A stretch of DNA of 64,000 nt from JAYPHU01 sp964611435 (GTDB taxonomy: Bacteria > Pseudomonadota > Alphaproteobacteria > Rhodospirillales > UBA2165), in assembly GCA_964611435.1 (NCBI GenBank), contig CAZSXT010000011.1:36499-100498 (forward strand). The letters run 5' to 3'. Numbering within the stretch: position 1 is the first letter of the stretch; every line of letters begins with the position of its first letter. The notes below the pieces were generated by a model, which saw nothing but the letters and a program-made list of their open reading frames with translations, was not told where the DNA came from and did not search any database. Positions 1-8,554 of this stretch are shown one piece after another. Position numbers and translations under genes: made by a program.

Positions 1-677
1 TCGGCGATGTGTTCGACCAGGTCGCGCCCAAATACGACCTGATGAACGATCTGATGAGCGGCGGCATCCACCGGCTGTGGAAGGCCGATCTGATTCGCCG
101 GATAAACCCCCAATCTGTCGAGGTGATTGTTGATGTGGGCGGCGGCACCGGCGACATCGCCTTCGGCTGCCGGGAAAAGGGCGCGGATGAAATCCTGGTC
201 TGTGACATCAACCAGGAGATGCTGGAAGTGGGCCGCAACCGGGCCATTGACCGGAACATCATCGGCGGCATCACCTGGACCTGCGGCGACGCGGAGGCGC
301 TGCCCGTGAAAAGCGGCACAGTCGATACATTCGTCACCGCCTTTTGCATGCGGAATGTCACCCGGCTGGACAAGGCCCTACAGGAAGCCCGGCGCGTGTT
401 AAAACCGGGCGGGCATTTTCTGTGCCTGGAGTTTTCCCAGGTCGCCCTGCCCTTGTTGAGCGATGTCTATGACGCCTATTCCTTTAAAGTGTTGCCGTTG
501 ATCGGCCAGGTCGTGGCCGGCGACCGGGACGCCTATCAGTATTTGGCGGAAAGCATCCGGCGCTTCCCGCCCCAGCAGAAATTCGCCGCCATGATCGCGG
601 ACGCTGGCTTGGAGAGGGTCTCCTACGACAACGTCAGCGGCGGTATTGCCGCCATCCATTCCGCCTGGCGCATATAA
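1..677 (+). CDS. ubiE: UbiE, C-methyltransferase of ubiquinone/menaquinone synthesis (5-prime partial)
   Basis: SAM-dependent C-methylation of the benzoquinol ring in ubiquinone synthesis. The frame enters from the left edge (first full codon at position 3, reading GDVFDQVAPKYDLMNDLMS), which matches the UbiE N-terminal signature, so the GTG at 9 is internal and the true start lies outside the window. The class I methyltransferase glycine loop VDVGGGTGDIAFG and the late motif PGGHFLCLEFSQV are both present. The C-terminus is intact (GGIAAIHSAWRI). ubiB begins 20 bases after the stop, so the two ubiquinone genes are probably cotranscribed. Confidence 0.95.
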   Translation, partial: GDVFDQVAPKYDLMNDLMSGGIHRLWKADLIRRINPQSVEVIVDVGGGTGDIAFGCREKGADEILVCDINQEMLEVGRNRAIDRNIIGGITWTCGDAEALPVKSGTVDTFVTAFCMRNVTRLDKALQEARRVLKPGGHFLCLEFSQVALPLLSDVYDAYSFKVLPLIGQVVAGDRDAYQYLAESIRRFPPQQKFAAMIADAGLERVSYDNVSGGIAAIHSAWRI

Positions 678-697
678 GAGGCCCCGAGAGACCCGCC

Positions 698-2236
698 GTG
701 TTCGCTTTCGCCACCAACCTTCGCCGACTTTTCGGGATCGCCCGGACCCTGGCCCGATACGATGCCCTGTTTCCGCTGGAGCAATCAGGCGTAGCGCCCT
801 GGATGGTGGCGATGGTCAAGCTAACCGCCCGTCAGCAGCAGGATGGCCGCCCCGGCGAGCGCCTAGCCCGGGCGCTGCAGGAACTGGGCCCGAGCTTTAT
901 TAAATTGGGCCAGGCATTATCCGTCCGTTCCGATCTTTTGGGCGAAGAGGTGGCCAATGATCTGTCCGAGCTGCAGGACCACCTGCCGCCGTTTGATTTC
1001 AGCGACGCAAAAGCCACTTTGGAGCGGGAGCTGGGCGCGCCTTTGGAAGAGCTCTACCGGGAATTCGAGCGCCAGCCGGTCGCCGCCGCCTCCATTGCCC
1101 AGGTCCATCTGGCGGTCACCTACGACGGCGACGAGGTGGCGGTTAAGATCCTGCGCCCCGATGTCGAGGCCGCCTTTGCCCGCGATTTGAAGCTGTTCCA
1201 TTGGATGGCCGAGCTGGTGGAGCGGGCCCGGCCCGATCTCCGCCGTTTGAAGCCAGTCGAAGTCATCAAAACTTTTGAAGACACCATCAAGCTGGAGATG
1301 GATCTGCGGCTTGAAGCGGCAGCGTCAGAAGAAATCGGAGAGAACTTTGCAGACGACCCCACCTTCCGGTCGCCGGCCGTGGATTGGCGGCGGACTGCCC
1401 GGCGCGTCCTGACACTGGAGCGGGTCAGCGGCATCCCCATCGACGAGCGGGAGGCATTGATTGCAGCCGGCTTTGAACCGGACGATATTTTGACCAAGGC
1501 CGCCACCGCCTTTTTCAAGCAGGTGTTCCGCGACGGGTTTTTCCATGCGGATCAGCATCCCGGCAATATCTTTGTTGGCGACGAAGGCGAGATCATCGCG
1601 GTCGATTTCGGCATCATGGGGCGGATCGACCGGCCGACCCGCCGCTATCTGGGCGAAATGCTGATGAGCTTTTTGAACCGGGACTATCAGCGTGTTGCCG
1701 AAGTCCATTTCGAAGCCGGCTATGTCCCCGCCCACAAATCCGTGCAAGCCTTCACCCAGGCCTGCCGGTCCATCGCCGAACCAATTCTGGACAAGCCACA
1801 AAACGAGATTTCCATCGCCCGGCTTTTGGCGCAGCTGTTCGAGGTGACCGAGACGTTCGAGATGGAAACCCAGCCGCAGCTGCTGCTGTTGCAGAAAACC
1901 ATGCTGGTGGCGGAGGGCGTCGGCCGCACCATTTCGCCCGAAGCGAATATCTGGTTCCTCGCCCAGCCTTTGATCGAGGCGTGGGTAGAAGAAAACATGG
2001 GCCCGGAGACGGCGATCCAGGAAACCGTGGAGGAAGTGGCCGATAGTTTACGCCGGCTGCCGCGCATGGTGGCCGCCATCGAACGTAACGCGGCGGCGTT
2101 GAGACAGGGCGGATTGAAACTGCATCCCGATACGGTTCGGGGTATGACCCGTGCCGATAGTCACAATAAGTCCCTGTCACCCCGCATATATTTGGCCATT
2201 ATCGCGATTTTGGTGGCGCTGCTGTTTCTCGTTTAA
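698..2236 (+). CDS. ubiB: UbiB, ABC1/ADCK-type atypical kinase for ubiquinone synthesis
   Basis: Membrane-associated atypical kinase/ATPase needed for ubiquinone synthesis. 512 aa from a GTG start. The N-terminal KxGQ-type motif (GPSFIKLGQALSVRSDLL, about residues 65-82) is the family signature. It is followed by the ATP-binding lysine in DEVAVKILRP, the catalytic HADQHPGNIFV loop and the metal-binding AVDFGIMG. The C-terminal 20 residues (YLAIIAILVALLFLV) form a transmembrane anchor, as usual for UbiB. It directly follows ubiE; coaBC follows after an 89-base gap. Confidence 0.95.
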   Translation: MFAFATNLRRLFGIARTLARYDALFPLEQSGVAPWMVAMVKLTARQQQDGRPGERLARALQELGPSFIKLGQALSVRSDLLGEEVANDLSELQDHLPPFDFSDAKATLERELGAPLEELYREFERQPVAAASIAQVHLAVTYDGDEVAVKILRPDVEAAFARDLKLFHWMAELVERARPDLRRLKPVEVIKTFEDTIKLEMDLRLEAAASEEIGENFADDPTFRSPAVDWRRTARRVLTLERVSGIPIDEREALIAAGFEPDDILTKAATAFFKQVFRDGFFHADQHPGNIFVGDEGEIIAVDFGIMGRIDRPTRRYLGEMLMSFLNRDYQRVAEVHFEAGYVPAHKSVQAFTQACRSIAEPILDKPQNEISIARLLAQLFEVTETFEMETQPQLLLLQKTMLVAEGVGRTISPEANIWFLAQPLIEAWVEENMGPETAIQETVEEVADSLRRLPRMVAAIERNAAALRQGGLKLHPDTVRGMTRADSHNKSLSPRIYLAIIAILVALLFLV

Positions 2237-2325
2237 ATTTCCCTCATATTTCAAGTGCTTGCATTGGTTTTACCCTGCCAGTAAGTTAATTACAGTCTGA
2301 CTTCGTGAATTATTAGGATTTCCCA

Positions 2326-3543
2326 ATGGCTGGCGGGAAAAGGATCCTTCTCATCATTTCTGGTGGAATCGCCGCGTACAAAAGTCTGGAGCTGACCCGG
2401 CTGTTGAAAGGGGTGGGCCACGAGGTGCGCTGCATCCTGACCCGGGGCGGGGCGCAGTTTGTCACGCCTCTTGCCTTGAGCGCGCTCAGTGAAGACAAAG
2501 TTTATCAGGATATCTTTTCTCTTACCGACGAACATGAAATGGGCCATATCCAGCTGTCCCGCGACGCGGATGTGCTGGTCGTGGTCCCCGCCACCGCCGA
2601 TATTCTCGCCAAGATGCGGGCAGGCATCGCCGATGACCTGGCCACAACAGTCCTACTGGCCACCGATAAACCGGTTCTGGCTGCGCCGGCCATGAATGTC
2701 CGCATGTGGGACCATGCCGCCACCCAGGAAAATATCGACGTCCTGAAAAGCCGCGGCGTATCCTTGATCGGCCCGGTCGAAGGGGACATGGCCTGCGGCG
2801 AATACGGGATGGGCCGGATGTCGGAGCCGGCTGAGATACTCCAGGCCATCACCGATTTTTTTCTCAAACCACATAACGCCGGCGGCAAGCTGGCGGGACG
2901 CAAGGCCCTGGTGACCGGCGGGCCCACCCATGAGGCCCTGGATCCCGTACGCTATATCGCCAACCGGTCATCTGGAAAACAAGGTTACGCCATCGCCCAA
3001 GCCTTGGCGGACGCCGGGGCGGAAACCGTGCTGGTGTCCGGCCCGACCCAGTTGCCGGACCCGCCCGGCGTCACCGTGCGGCGGATCAATTCCGCAGTCG
3101 AAATGCTGGCGGCGTGCGAGGCTGAATTACCGGCCGATATCGTGGTGTGTGCCGCGGCCGTGGCTGATTGGCGGGCGGCGGATCAGGCCGCAACCAAGAT
3201 CAAGAAAAACGGCAAGGTCCCCAACCTGGAGCTTGCCGAAAACCCGGACATTTTGGCGACCCTGTCTCAACCCGGCGATGCCCGCGCGCCGCTGATCATC
3301 GGCTTTGCGGCGGAAACCGGCAATGTGGTGGAACAGGCCACGGCCAAAAGGCAAAAAAAAGGGTGCGACTGGATTGTCGCCAACGATGTTTCTGAAGGAA
3401 CGGAAACCTTCGGCGGCGCGGACAACACGGTGCACCTGATCGATGCCGACGGGGTCGAAGATTGGCCGACCATGTCAAAGGACGATGTCGGTCACCGTTT
3501 GACCGAGCGGATCATCCGCCATCTCGGGGAAATCACCCGATGA
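2326..3543 (+). CDS. coaBC: CoaBC, bifunctional phosphopantothenoylcysteine synthetase/decarboxylase
   Basis: Two consecutive coenzyme A steps: CTP-dependent coupling of cysteine to 4-phosphopantothenate (CoaB) and FMN-dependent decarboxylation (CoaC). 405 aa. The N-terminal flavoprotein domain (about 1-185) holds GGIAAYKSLEL, the PAMNVRMW substrate motif and the active-site cysteine loop MACGEYGMGRMSE. The C-terminal CoaB half starts at KALVTGGPTHE and carries RYIANRSSGKQGYAIA and AAVADWRA with KIKK. ATG is at 2326 after TTAGGA. Its TGA overlaps the dut ATG (ATGA), indicating translational coupling. A coaBC-dut pair is common in proteobacteria. Confidence 0.96.
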   Translation: MAGGKRILLIISGGIAAYKSLELTRLLKGVGHEVRCILTRGGAQFVTPLALSALSEDKVYQDIFSLTDEHEMGHIQLSRDADVLVVVPATADILAKMRAGIADDLATTVLLATDKPVLAAPAMNVRMWDHAATQENIDVLKSRGVSLIGPVEGDMACGEYGMGRMSEPAEILQAITDFFLKPHNAGGKLAGRKALVTGGPTHEALDPVRYIANRSSGKQGYAIAQALADAGAETVLVSGPTQLPDPPGVTVRRINSAVEMLAACEAELPADIVVCAAAVADWRAADQAATKIKKNGKVPNLELAENPDILATLSQPGDARAPLIIGFAAETGNVVEQATAKRQKKGCDWIVANDVSEGTETFGGADNTVHLIDADGVEDWPTMSKDDVGHRLTERIIRHLGEITR

Positions 3544-4013
3544 CCGGCATCACCGTTTCCATCAAACGCCTGCCCCACGGGGCAGACCTGCCGTTGCCGG
3601 CTGCAGCGACCGCCTTGGCGGCGGGGGCCGATCTGTTGGCGGCCGTTGAGGAAACAGTCGTCCTGCAGCCAGGAGAACGAGCGATTATTCCAACCGGAAT
3701 CGCCATTGCCCTGCCGCCGGGGTTTGAAGCGCAAGTCCGCCCGCGGTCCGGCTTGGCGGTTAAAAATGGAATTACCGTGCTCAACAGTCCGGGCACCATC
3801 GACGCCGACTACCGGGGAGAGGTCGGCGCCATCATGATCAATCACGGCGCCGAAGCCTTTTCCGTCGAGCGGGGAATGCGCATCGCCCAATTGGTGGTGG
3901 CGCCGGTCACGTCCTTTGATTGGGTCGAAATGGATGAACTGCCGGAAACTGAAAGGGGCGCCGGGGGGTTTGGCTCCACCGGGGTTGAGACAAAAGGGCC
4001 GTCAGGGGGTTAG
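3540..4013 (+). CDS. dut: dUTP diphosphatase (dUTPase)
   Basis: Hydrolyses dUTP to dUMP and pyrophosphate, keeping uracil out of DNA and feeding dTMP synthesis. 157 aa, normal for the trimeric family. Motifs in order: the PRSGLAVKNG substrate loop, the uridine hairpin LNSPGTIDADYRGEV with the catalytic Asp, RGMRIAQLVVAPV, and the C-terminal glycine-rich arm RGAGGFGSTG. The open frame extends further upstream inside coaBC. The ATG at 3540 is chosen because it overlaps the coaBC stop by ATGA and gives the canonical N-terminus (MTGITVSIKRLP). Confidence 0.95.
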   Translation: MTGITVSIKRLPHGADLPLPAAATALAAGADLLAAVEETVVLQPGERAIIPTGIAIALPPGFEAQVRPRSGLAVKNGITVLNSPGTIDADYRGEVGAIMINHGAEAFSVERGMRIAQLVVAPVTSFDWVEMDELPETERGAGGFGSTGVETKGPSGG

Positions 4014-4017
4014 ACAG

Positions 4018-4473
4018 ATGCTCAGGCTATCCAAAAAAATGATGTTCGCCATCGAGGCCGTGGTGGACATCGCCTATCACTCCAGCGGCCTGCCGGTTCA
4101 AAGCCGGGAAATCACGCGCCGCCAGGGCATCCCGCAGCGCTATCTGGAGCAGGCCCTTCAACAATTAGTCCGTTCCGGCATTCTGACCGGCACCCGCGGA
4201 CCCAGAGGCGGCTACAATTTGGCGCGGGAACGCCGCCGAATCAGTGTCGGTGATATTGTCCGCATCGTCCGCACCATGGAGACGGCGGCCGATCTGCCGT
4301 CCGACGACAATGGTTCCGAGCTTTCCGGCAAGGTCATCCGGCCGATGTGGGAAGATCTGCAATCGGATATGATGACCAAGCTGGACGGGATCACGATCGA
4401 CGATTTGTGCAACCAAGCCAACCGCCAGGGTGTGGAAAGCGAGGGCCGGCAGAACCTCGATTTTTCGATCTAG
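4018..4473 (+). CDS. Rrf2-family transcriptional regulator next to cysK
   Basis: 151-aa winged-helix Rrf2 protein; the ATG follows the dut stop by 4 bases. The N-terminal DNA-binding region (about 1-80) contains AIEAVVDIAY, QGIPQRYLEQALQQL and the wing GPRGGYNLA. Only one cysteine is present (C131), so the three-Cys Fe-S site of IscR-type members is missing. That and its position 38 bases before cysK favour a CymR-like sensor of cysteine or sulfur status. This role is inferred from context; family membership is secure. Possible targets are cysK and the following moeB-like gene. Confidence 0.85.
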   Translation: MLRLSKKMMFAIEAVVDIAYHSSGLPVQSREITRRQGIPQRYLEQALQQLVRSGILTGTRGPRGGYNLARERRRISVGDIVRIVRTMETAADLPSDDNGSELSGKVIRPMWEDLQSDMMTKLDGITIDDLCNQANRQGVESEGRQNLDFSI

Positions 4474-4511
4474 CCCTCACGATTGGTTTTTCACACACAG
4501 TAGGAAAGACA

Positions 4512-5480
4512 ATGACAGACGCCTCAAAGGGAGAATTTCGCGGCAAGATCTACGACTCGATCATTGATACGATCGGGGCAACGCCGCTGGTCCGGCTCAA
4601 CAAGCTGGCGGCCGAGAAAAACTGTAAGGCGGAGATTCTCTGCAAATTGGAATTTTTCAACCCGCTGGCCTCGGTCAAAGACCGGATCGGCTTCGCCATG
4701 ATCGACGCCGCCGAAAAGTCCGGCGATTTGAAACCCGGCGGGCTTATCGTCGAACCAACCTCCGGCAATACCGGAATCGCGCTGGCGTTTGTCTGTGCGG
4801 CGAGAGGCTACCGGCTGATCCTGACCATGCCGGAAAGCATGTCTCTGGAACGCCGCAAGATGCTATATCTGCTGGGGGCGGAAATAGAATTGACTCCGGC
4901 GGCCAAGGGCATGCCGGGGGCCATCGCCCGGGCCGAGGAAATCCTTAGGGAAAATCCGGACGCGATGATGCCCCAACAGTTCAGCAATCCGGCCAATCCG
5001 GAAATCCACCGCCAAACCACGGCGGAAGAGATCTGGAAGGATACGGGCGGCAAGGTCGATGCGGTCATCGGCGGCGTGGGCACGGGCGGCACGCTGACCG
5101 GCGTAGCGGAGGTTCTGAAATCCCGTAATCCGGACTTCCGCGCTATCGCCGTGGAACCCGAAGACAGCCCGGTTATTTCCGGCGGTGCTGCCGGACCACA
5201 CAAAATTCAAGGTATCGGCGCCGGATTCATCCCTGACAACCTCGATACCGATTTGGTGGACGAGGTCATCCAGATCGGCAATGAAACCGCCTTTACCACA
5301 GCGCGGCGTCTGGCCGCCAGCGATGCCATCCCGGTAGGTATTTCTTCCGGCGCAGCGGTGGCGGCGGCCATCGAGGTTGCCCAGCGGGAAGACATGGCGG
5401 GAAAAACCATCGTCGTGATCTTGCCGTCCTTTGCCGAGCGATATCTGTCCACAGCGCTGTTCGACGGCATCGGCGAGTAG
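4512..5480 (+). CDS. cysK: Cysteine synthase A (O-acetylserine sulfhydrylase)
   Basis: PLP enzyme making cysteine from O-acetylserine and sulfide. 322 aa from ATG 4512, preceded by TAGGAAAG. The longer upstream frame overlaps the Rrf2 gene and lacks family similarity. The PLP lysine is K56 in PLASVKDRIG. The substrate loop PTSGNTGIALAF and the phosphate-binding GVGTGGTLTG are intact, and the C-terminal SSGAAVAAA with VVILPSFAERYLST is typical. It lies between the Rrf2 regulator and a MoeB/ThiF-like enzyme, 22 bases from the latter. Confidence 0.95.
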   Translation: MTDASKGEFRGKIYDSIIDTIGATPLVRLNKLAAEKNCKAEILCKLEFFNPLASVKDRIGFAMIDAAEKSGDLKPGGLIVEPTSGNTGIALAFVCAARGYRLILTMPESMSLERRKMLYLLGAEIELTPAAKGMPGAIARAEEILRENPDAMMPQQFSNPANPEIHRQTTAEEIWKDTGGKVDAVIGGVGTGGTLTGVAEVLKSRNPDFRAIAVEPEDSPVISGGAAGPHKIQGIGAGFIPDNLDTDLVDEVIQIGNETAFTTARRLAASDAIPVGISSGAAVAAAIEVAQREDMAGKTIVVILPSFAERYLSTALFDGIGE

Positions 5481-5502
5481 CCGGCGCACGGGGCAACAGG
5501 GG

Positions 5503-6291
5503 ATGTCCCTTTCCGACGAACAGGTCGAACGCTACGCCCGGCATATTTTACTGCCGGAAATCGGCGGTCCGGGCCAGGCGCGAATTTCGGCAGCCAAGGT
5601 CCTGGTCGTTGGGGCCGGTGGATTGGGCTCGCCGATCATCCTGTATCTCGCGGCAGCTGGCGTGGGCGCCATCGGCATCATCGATGATGATGCGGTCGAT
5701 CTCTCCAATCTCCAGCGCCAGATCGCCCATACCACCGATCGGATCGGGATAGACAAAGCGGAGAGCGCCCGGCAGGCGGCCCTGGCCATTAACCCCGAGG
5801 TTAGGGTGAATATCCACCGGGAACGGCTGACGGAAACCAATGCAGCGGAAATTATTAACCAGTACGACGTAGTGGCCGATGGCAGCGACAATTTCGACAC
5901 CCGGTTTTTGGTGAACGACACGTGTTATCACCTCAAGAAGACATTGGTGTCCGGCGCGATCCTAAGATTCGACGGACAGCTCAGCACTTACAAGGCGTAT
6001 CAGGATAACGGACAGGGAGCGCACCCCTGCTACCGTTGCCTGTTCCCCGAACCGCCGCCGCCGGACACAGTGCCGACCTGCGCCGAGGCCGGGGTGTTGG
6101 GCGCGCTCTGCGGCGTCATCGGATCCCTACAAGCGGCCGAAGTGTTAAAGGAGATCACCGCTGCGGGCGAGAGCCTGTCGGGCAGCCTCCTCATCTTCGA
6201 CGGTCTGACCACGGATTTCCGCAAGGTCAAGTTCAAGCCCGATCCAGCCTGCAAACTGTGCGGCCCACAGGCGTCCATCAAACGAGACTGA
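5503..6291 (+). CDS. moeB: MoeB/ThiF/HesA-family adenylyltransferase (E1-like)
   Basis: ATP-dependent activation of a sulfur-carrier C-terminus (MoaD or ThiS type). 262 aa, starting at the ATG after CAACAGGGG. The nucleotide-binding VVGAGGLGSP and the R-Q-I segment NLQRQIAHTTD fit the family. The zinc cysteines are C176/C179 (CYRC) and C250/C253 (CKLC), with a further conserved Cys in VPTCAEAGVLG (C193). There is no rhodanese domain. No carrier-protein gene is visible nearby, so MoaD and ThiS activation cannot be separated. A short perfect palindrome, TAGAGCGCTCTA (6295-6306), sits between its stop and the convergent dehydrogenase. Confidence 0.88.
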   Translation: MSLSDEQVERYARHILLPEIGGPGQARISAAKVLVVGAGGLGSPIILYLAAAGVGAIGIIDDDAVDLSNLQRQIAHTTDRIGIDKAESARQAALAINPEVRVNIHRERLTETNAAEIINQYDVVADGSDNFDTRFLVNDTCYHLKKTLVSGAILRFDGQLSTYKAYQDNGQGAHPCYRCLFPEPPPPDTVPTCAEAGVLGALCGVIGSLQAAEVLKEITAAGESLSGSLLIFDGLTTDFRKVKFKPDPACKLCGPQASIKRD

Positions 6292-6303
6292 TTTTAGAGC
6301 GCT

Positions 6304-7272
6304 CTAGACAGGATCAAGCAGCGGCTCGCCGGCCAGCATGGCCAGCGCATTGGCGATCACTTTTTCGCCCATGGCCACCCGGCCCTCCACCGTGGCGGAC
6401 CCCAAGTGCGGCAGCAACACGACCTCGTCCATCTCCTGGAACGCCGGATTCACCGCCGGCTCCCCATCAAACACGTCCAGGCCGGCCCCGCCGATGGCCC
6501 CGGATTTAATCAGATCAATCAGCGCTTCTTCATCGACAATACCGCCCCGCGCCGTGTTCACCAGGTACGCGCCGGGCTTCATTTTTGATAACCGGTCCCG
6601 GCTGAGCAGGTTCGCCGTTTCCGGCGTGTACGGGGAATTGATGGATACGATATCTACATGGCTGAGCATAGCGTCCAGATCGTCCCAATAGGTCGCCTGT
6701 AGCTCGGTGTCGATGGCCGGGTCCACGGGACGGCGGTTGTGGTAGTGAATGTCCATGTCGAAGCCGCGCGCCCGCCTTGCCACCGCTGCACCGATGCGGC
6801 CCATGCCGATGATGCCGAGCTTCTTGGCCGTCACCCGCTGGCCCATCAATTGTGTCGGCGTCCAGCCGGTCCACGCGTTCGCCCGGACCATCCGTTCGCC
6901 CTCGCCCAACCGACGGCACACCATCAGGATCAGCGCCATGGTGAGGTCCGCCGTGTCCTCGGTCAGCACGTCCGGCGTGTTCGAGACGGCAATACCCTTG
7001 GCCTTGGCCGCCTCCAGATCGATGTGGTTCACACCGACGCCGAAATTAGCGATCAATTTGAGTTGCGGTCCCGCCTCATTGATCACCTCGTCGGTGAGTT
7101 GATCGGTCACCGTGGGCGCGAGAATGTCGGCCTCGTGTACTGCCTGGATAAGCTGATCTTTTGTGAGGGGCGTGTCCTCCGAATTGAGCGTCGTGTCGAA
7201 CAAGTCGCGCATTTGCGCTTCGACGGCGTCCGGCATGCGCCGGGTCACGATCATTTTAGCCTTGCTGCTCAT
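6304..7272 (-). CDS. 2-hydroxyacid dehydrogenase (glyoxylate/hydroxypyruvate reductase, D-glycerate dehydrogenase type)
   Basis: NAD(P)H-dependent reductase of the D-isomer-specific 2-hydroxyacid dehydrogenase family. 322 aa. The GIIGMGRIGAAVARRARGF Rossmann loop, the arginine motif NTARGGIVDEEAL and the final LLPHLGSATVEGR carrying the catalytic His are all present, with GLDVFDGEP between them. The best match by motif is the GyaR/GhrB-like group acting on glyoxylate and hydroxypyruvate, but exact substrate preference cannot be read from sequence. ATG with GGAGAAG upstream. It is convergent with moeB and divergent from the SH3 protein. Confidence 0.88.
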   Translation of the reverse strand: MSSKAKMIVTRRMPDAVEAQMRDLFDTTLNSEDTPLTKDQLIQAVHEADILAPTVTDQLTDEVINEAGPQLKLIANFGVGVNHIDLEAAKAKGIAVSNTPDVLTEDTADLTMALILMVCRRLGEGERMVRANAWTGWTPTQLMGQRVTAKKLGIIGMGRIGAAVARRARGFDMDIHYHNRRPVDPAIDTELQATYWDDLDAMLSHVDIVSINSPYTPETANLLSRDRLSKMKPGAYLVNTARGGIVDEEALIDLIKSGAIGGAGLDVFDGEPAVNPAFQEMDEVVLLPHLGSATVEGRVAMGEKVIANALAMLAGEPLLDPV

Positions 7273-7437
7273 CTCTGTACTTCTCCGGTTTTCCCGCGGC
7301 TTTTTGCCGGGCCACGGTAGGTAGTGAGAGGCGGGTAAGCAAGGACCATCTCTTGACCAGCGGCGCGCCGTCCCTTAGGCAATGTCCGTGGATGTAGGGT
7401 AAGAAATTGGCAAGAATTCGGCGCTAGAACTAACGTC

Positions 7438-7947
7438 ATGACGTTTCCAAAATTATTCTTGGGGCTGGCGGTTGCCGCCACGGCGCTCGTAATCGAACCC
7501 TATGCCGCGTGGGCGCAACCGTCCGCTAGCGGCCTGCCCTTGCCCCGGTTCGTGTCACTCAGGTCCGACGAAGTAAACATGCGGACTGGACCCGGCGTGC
7601 GATACCCTGTGGACTGGGTCTATAAGCGCCGTAACATGCCCATGGAAGTGGTCGCCGAGTTCGGCACCTGGCGCAAAGTGCGTGATGTGCAGGGCTCGGA
7701 AGGCTGGATTCACCAAAGCATGTTGAGCAACCGCCGCATGATCGTGGTTACCGGCCAGATTCGAACGCTCAGAGGGGATGCCGACGTGTCCGCCTCGGCC
7801 GTGGCCCGGCTTGAACCAGGCACGGTCGGCGAAATTAAAAACTGCCCGGAGAAATCCGGCTGGTGCCAGGCGTCCTTCGGTAAATATGACGGCTGGCTGC
7901 GGCGGGTCGAATTTTGGGGCGTCTATCCGAAAGAACGGATCAAGTAG
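7438..7947 (+). CDS. Secreted SH3-domain protein
   Basis: 169-aa predicted exported protein. A signal peptide is clear: short basic start, hydrophobic LFLGLAVAATALVI, and a likely cleavage after AAWA. The mature part has two bacterial SH3 modules: SLRSDEVNMRTGPGVRYPVDWVY with GSEGWIHQSML, and a second around GQIRTLRGDADVSASAVARL to CQASFGKYDGWL. Such proteins usually bind peptidoglycan or other cell-envelope ligands; no catalytic domain is present. The 165-base divergent region toward the dehydrogenase must hold both promoters, but I could not pick a convincing -35/-10 pair there. Confidence 0.85.
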   Translation: MTFPKLFLGLAVAATALVIEPYAAWAQPSASGLPLPRFVSLRSDEVNMRTGPGVRYPVDWVYKRRNMPMEVVAEFGTWRKVRDVQGSEGWIHQSMLSNRRMIVVTGQIRTLRGDADVSASAVARLEPGTVGEIKNCPEKSGWCQASFGKYDGWLRRVEFWGVYPKERIK

Positions 7948-7953
7948 ACCCTC

Positions 7954-8541
7954 TTAGCCGGCGAAGTCCCGCGCCAATTCTTCCTTTAACTCATCGGACA
8001 GAATGGCCATATGGCCGTAATTGGAATGGTTGATGCCAACCATGACCCGGGTGTCCGGCGACGTAAACGCCGCGATCTGCGACGGTGTCAGCTTGAAATG
8101 CACAAACTGCACCGATGACGCCTTGCCAGCGGCGCTGGTCCGGTCCACATCCTGCTCCGCCTCGGCGGCAATCGTCTCGTCGCCGATATCCATGGTGATG
8201 GTTTCTTCGACGCCGCCGAGACCACCAAGAATACGGGCGCGCAAGTCGGCATCCGGGATTTCAAACATCACGGTCGCGACCAGTTCGTCGCCTTTGGGCA
8301 CCAGCGGGCTATAGGCCTCCAGCTCGTCGGCCAATTGTTCTTCGCCGCCCTTTTCAATCCTGAGCATTTCTTGGATCTGATACCACATGGTATCGAAACA
8401 TTCGAAATAGAAGGTGGCGTGGGGGCCCACTTGGAGACGACGCTTGCGCTTGGTTTCCAGGATCGCCGGGCGGCGCTCGTCCCGAACAGCGTTGTATGCG
8501 TCCATATCCAAAATATCGTCTCGGGTCAGTTCGGTCTTCAT
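7954..8541 (-). CDS. DUF3501 family protein
   Basis: 195-aa cytosolic protein of unknown function, recognised by MDAYNAVRDERRPAI, KRKRRLQVGP and FYFECFDTMWYQIQEML. No signal peptide and no obvious catalytic cluster. The start at 8541 (MKTELTRDDI) is preferred. A start at 8574 is also open but would overlap the upstream gene by 20 bases and adds an unconserved tail. It follows the Fe-S/CCG protein by 13 bases, and the pair lies behind rubrerythrin and irr. In my recollection this trio recurs in many bacteria, suggesting a partner of the Fe-S protein in peroxide or oxygen stress (inference). Confidence 0.8.
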   Translation of the reverse strand: MKTELTRDDILDMDAYNAVRDERRPAILETKRKRRLQVGPHATFYFECFDTMWYQIQEMLRIEKGGEEQLADELEAYSPLVPKGDELVATVMFEIPDADLRARILGGLGGVEETITMDIGDETIAAEAEQDVDRTSAAGKASSVQFVHFKLTPSQIAAFTSPDTRVMVGINHSNYGHMAILSDELKEELARDFAG

Positions 8542-8554
8542 CTCGGTCTCGTCG

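Noticed and set aside
6295..6306. TAGAGCGCTCTA palindrome as a terminator
   Set aside because: A 12-base palindrome has no loop of its own and no T-run on either side; too weak to call a terminator.
7273..7437. Divergent promoter pair between the dehydrogenase and SH3 gene
   Set aside because: No -35/-10 pair with good matches and 16-18 base spacing could be found on either strand.
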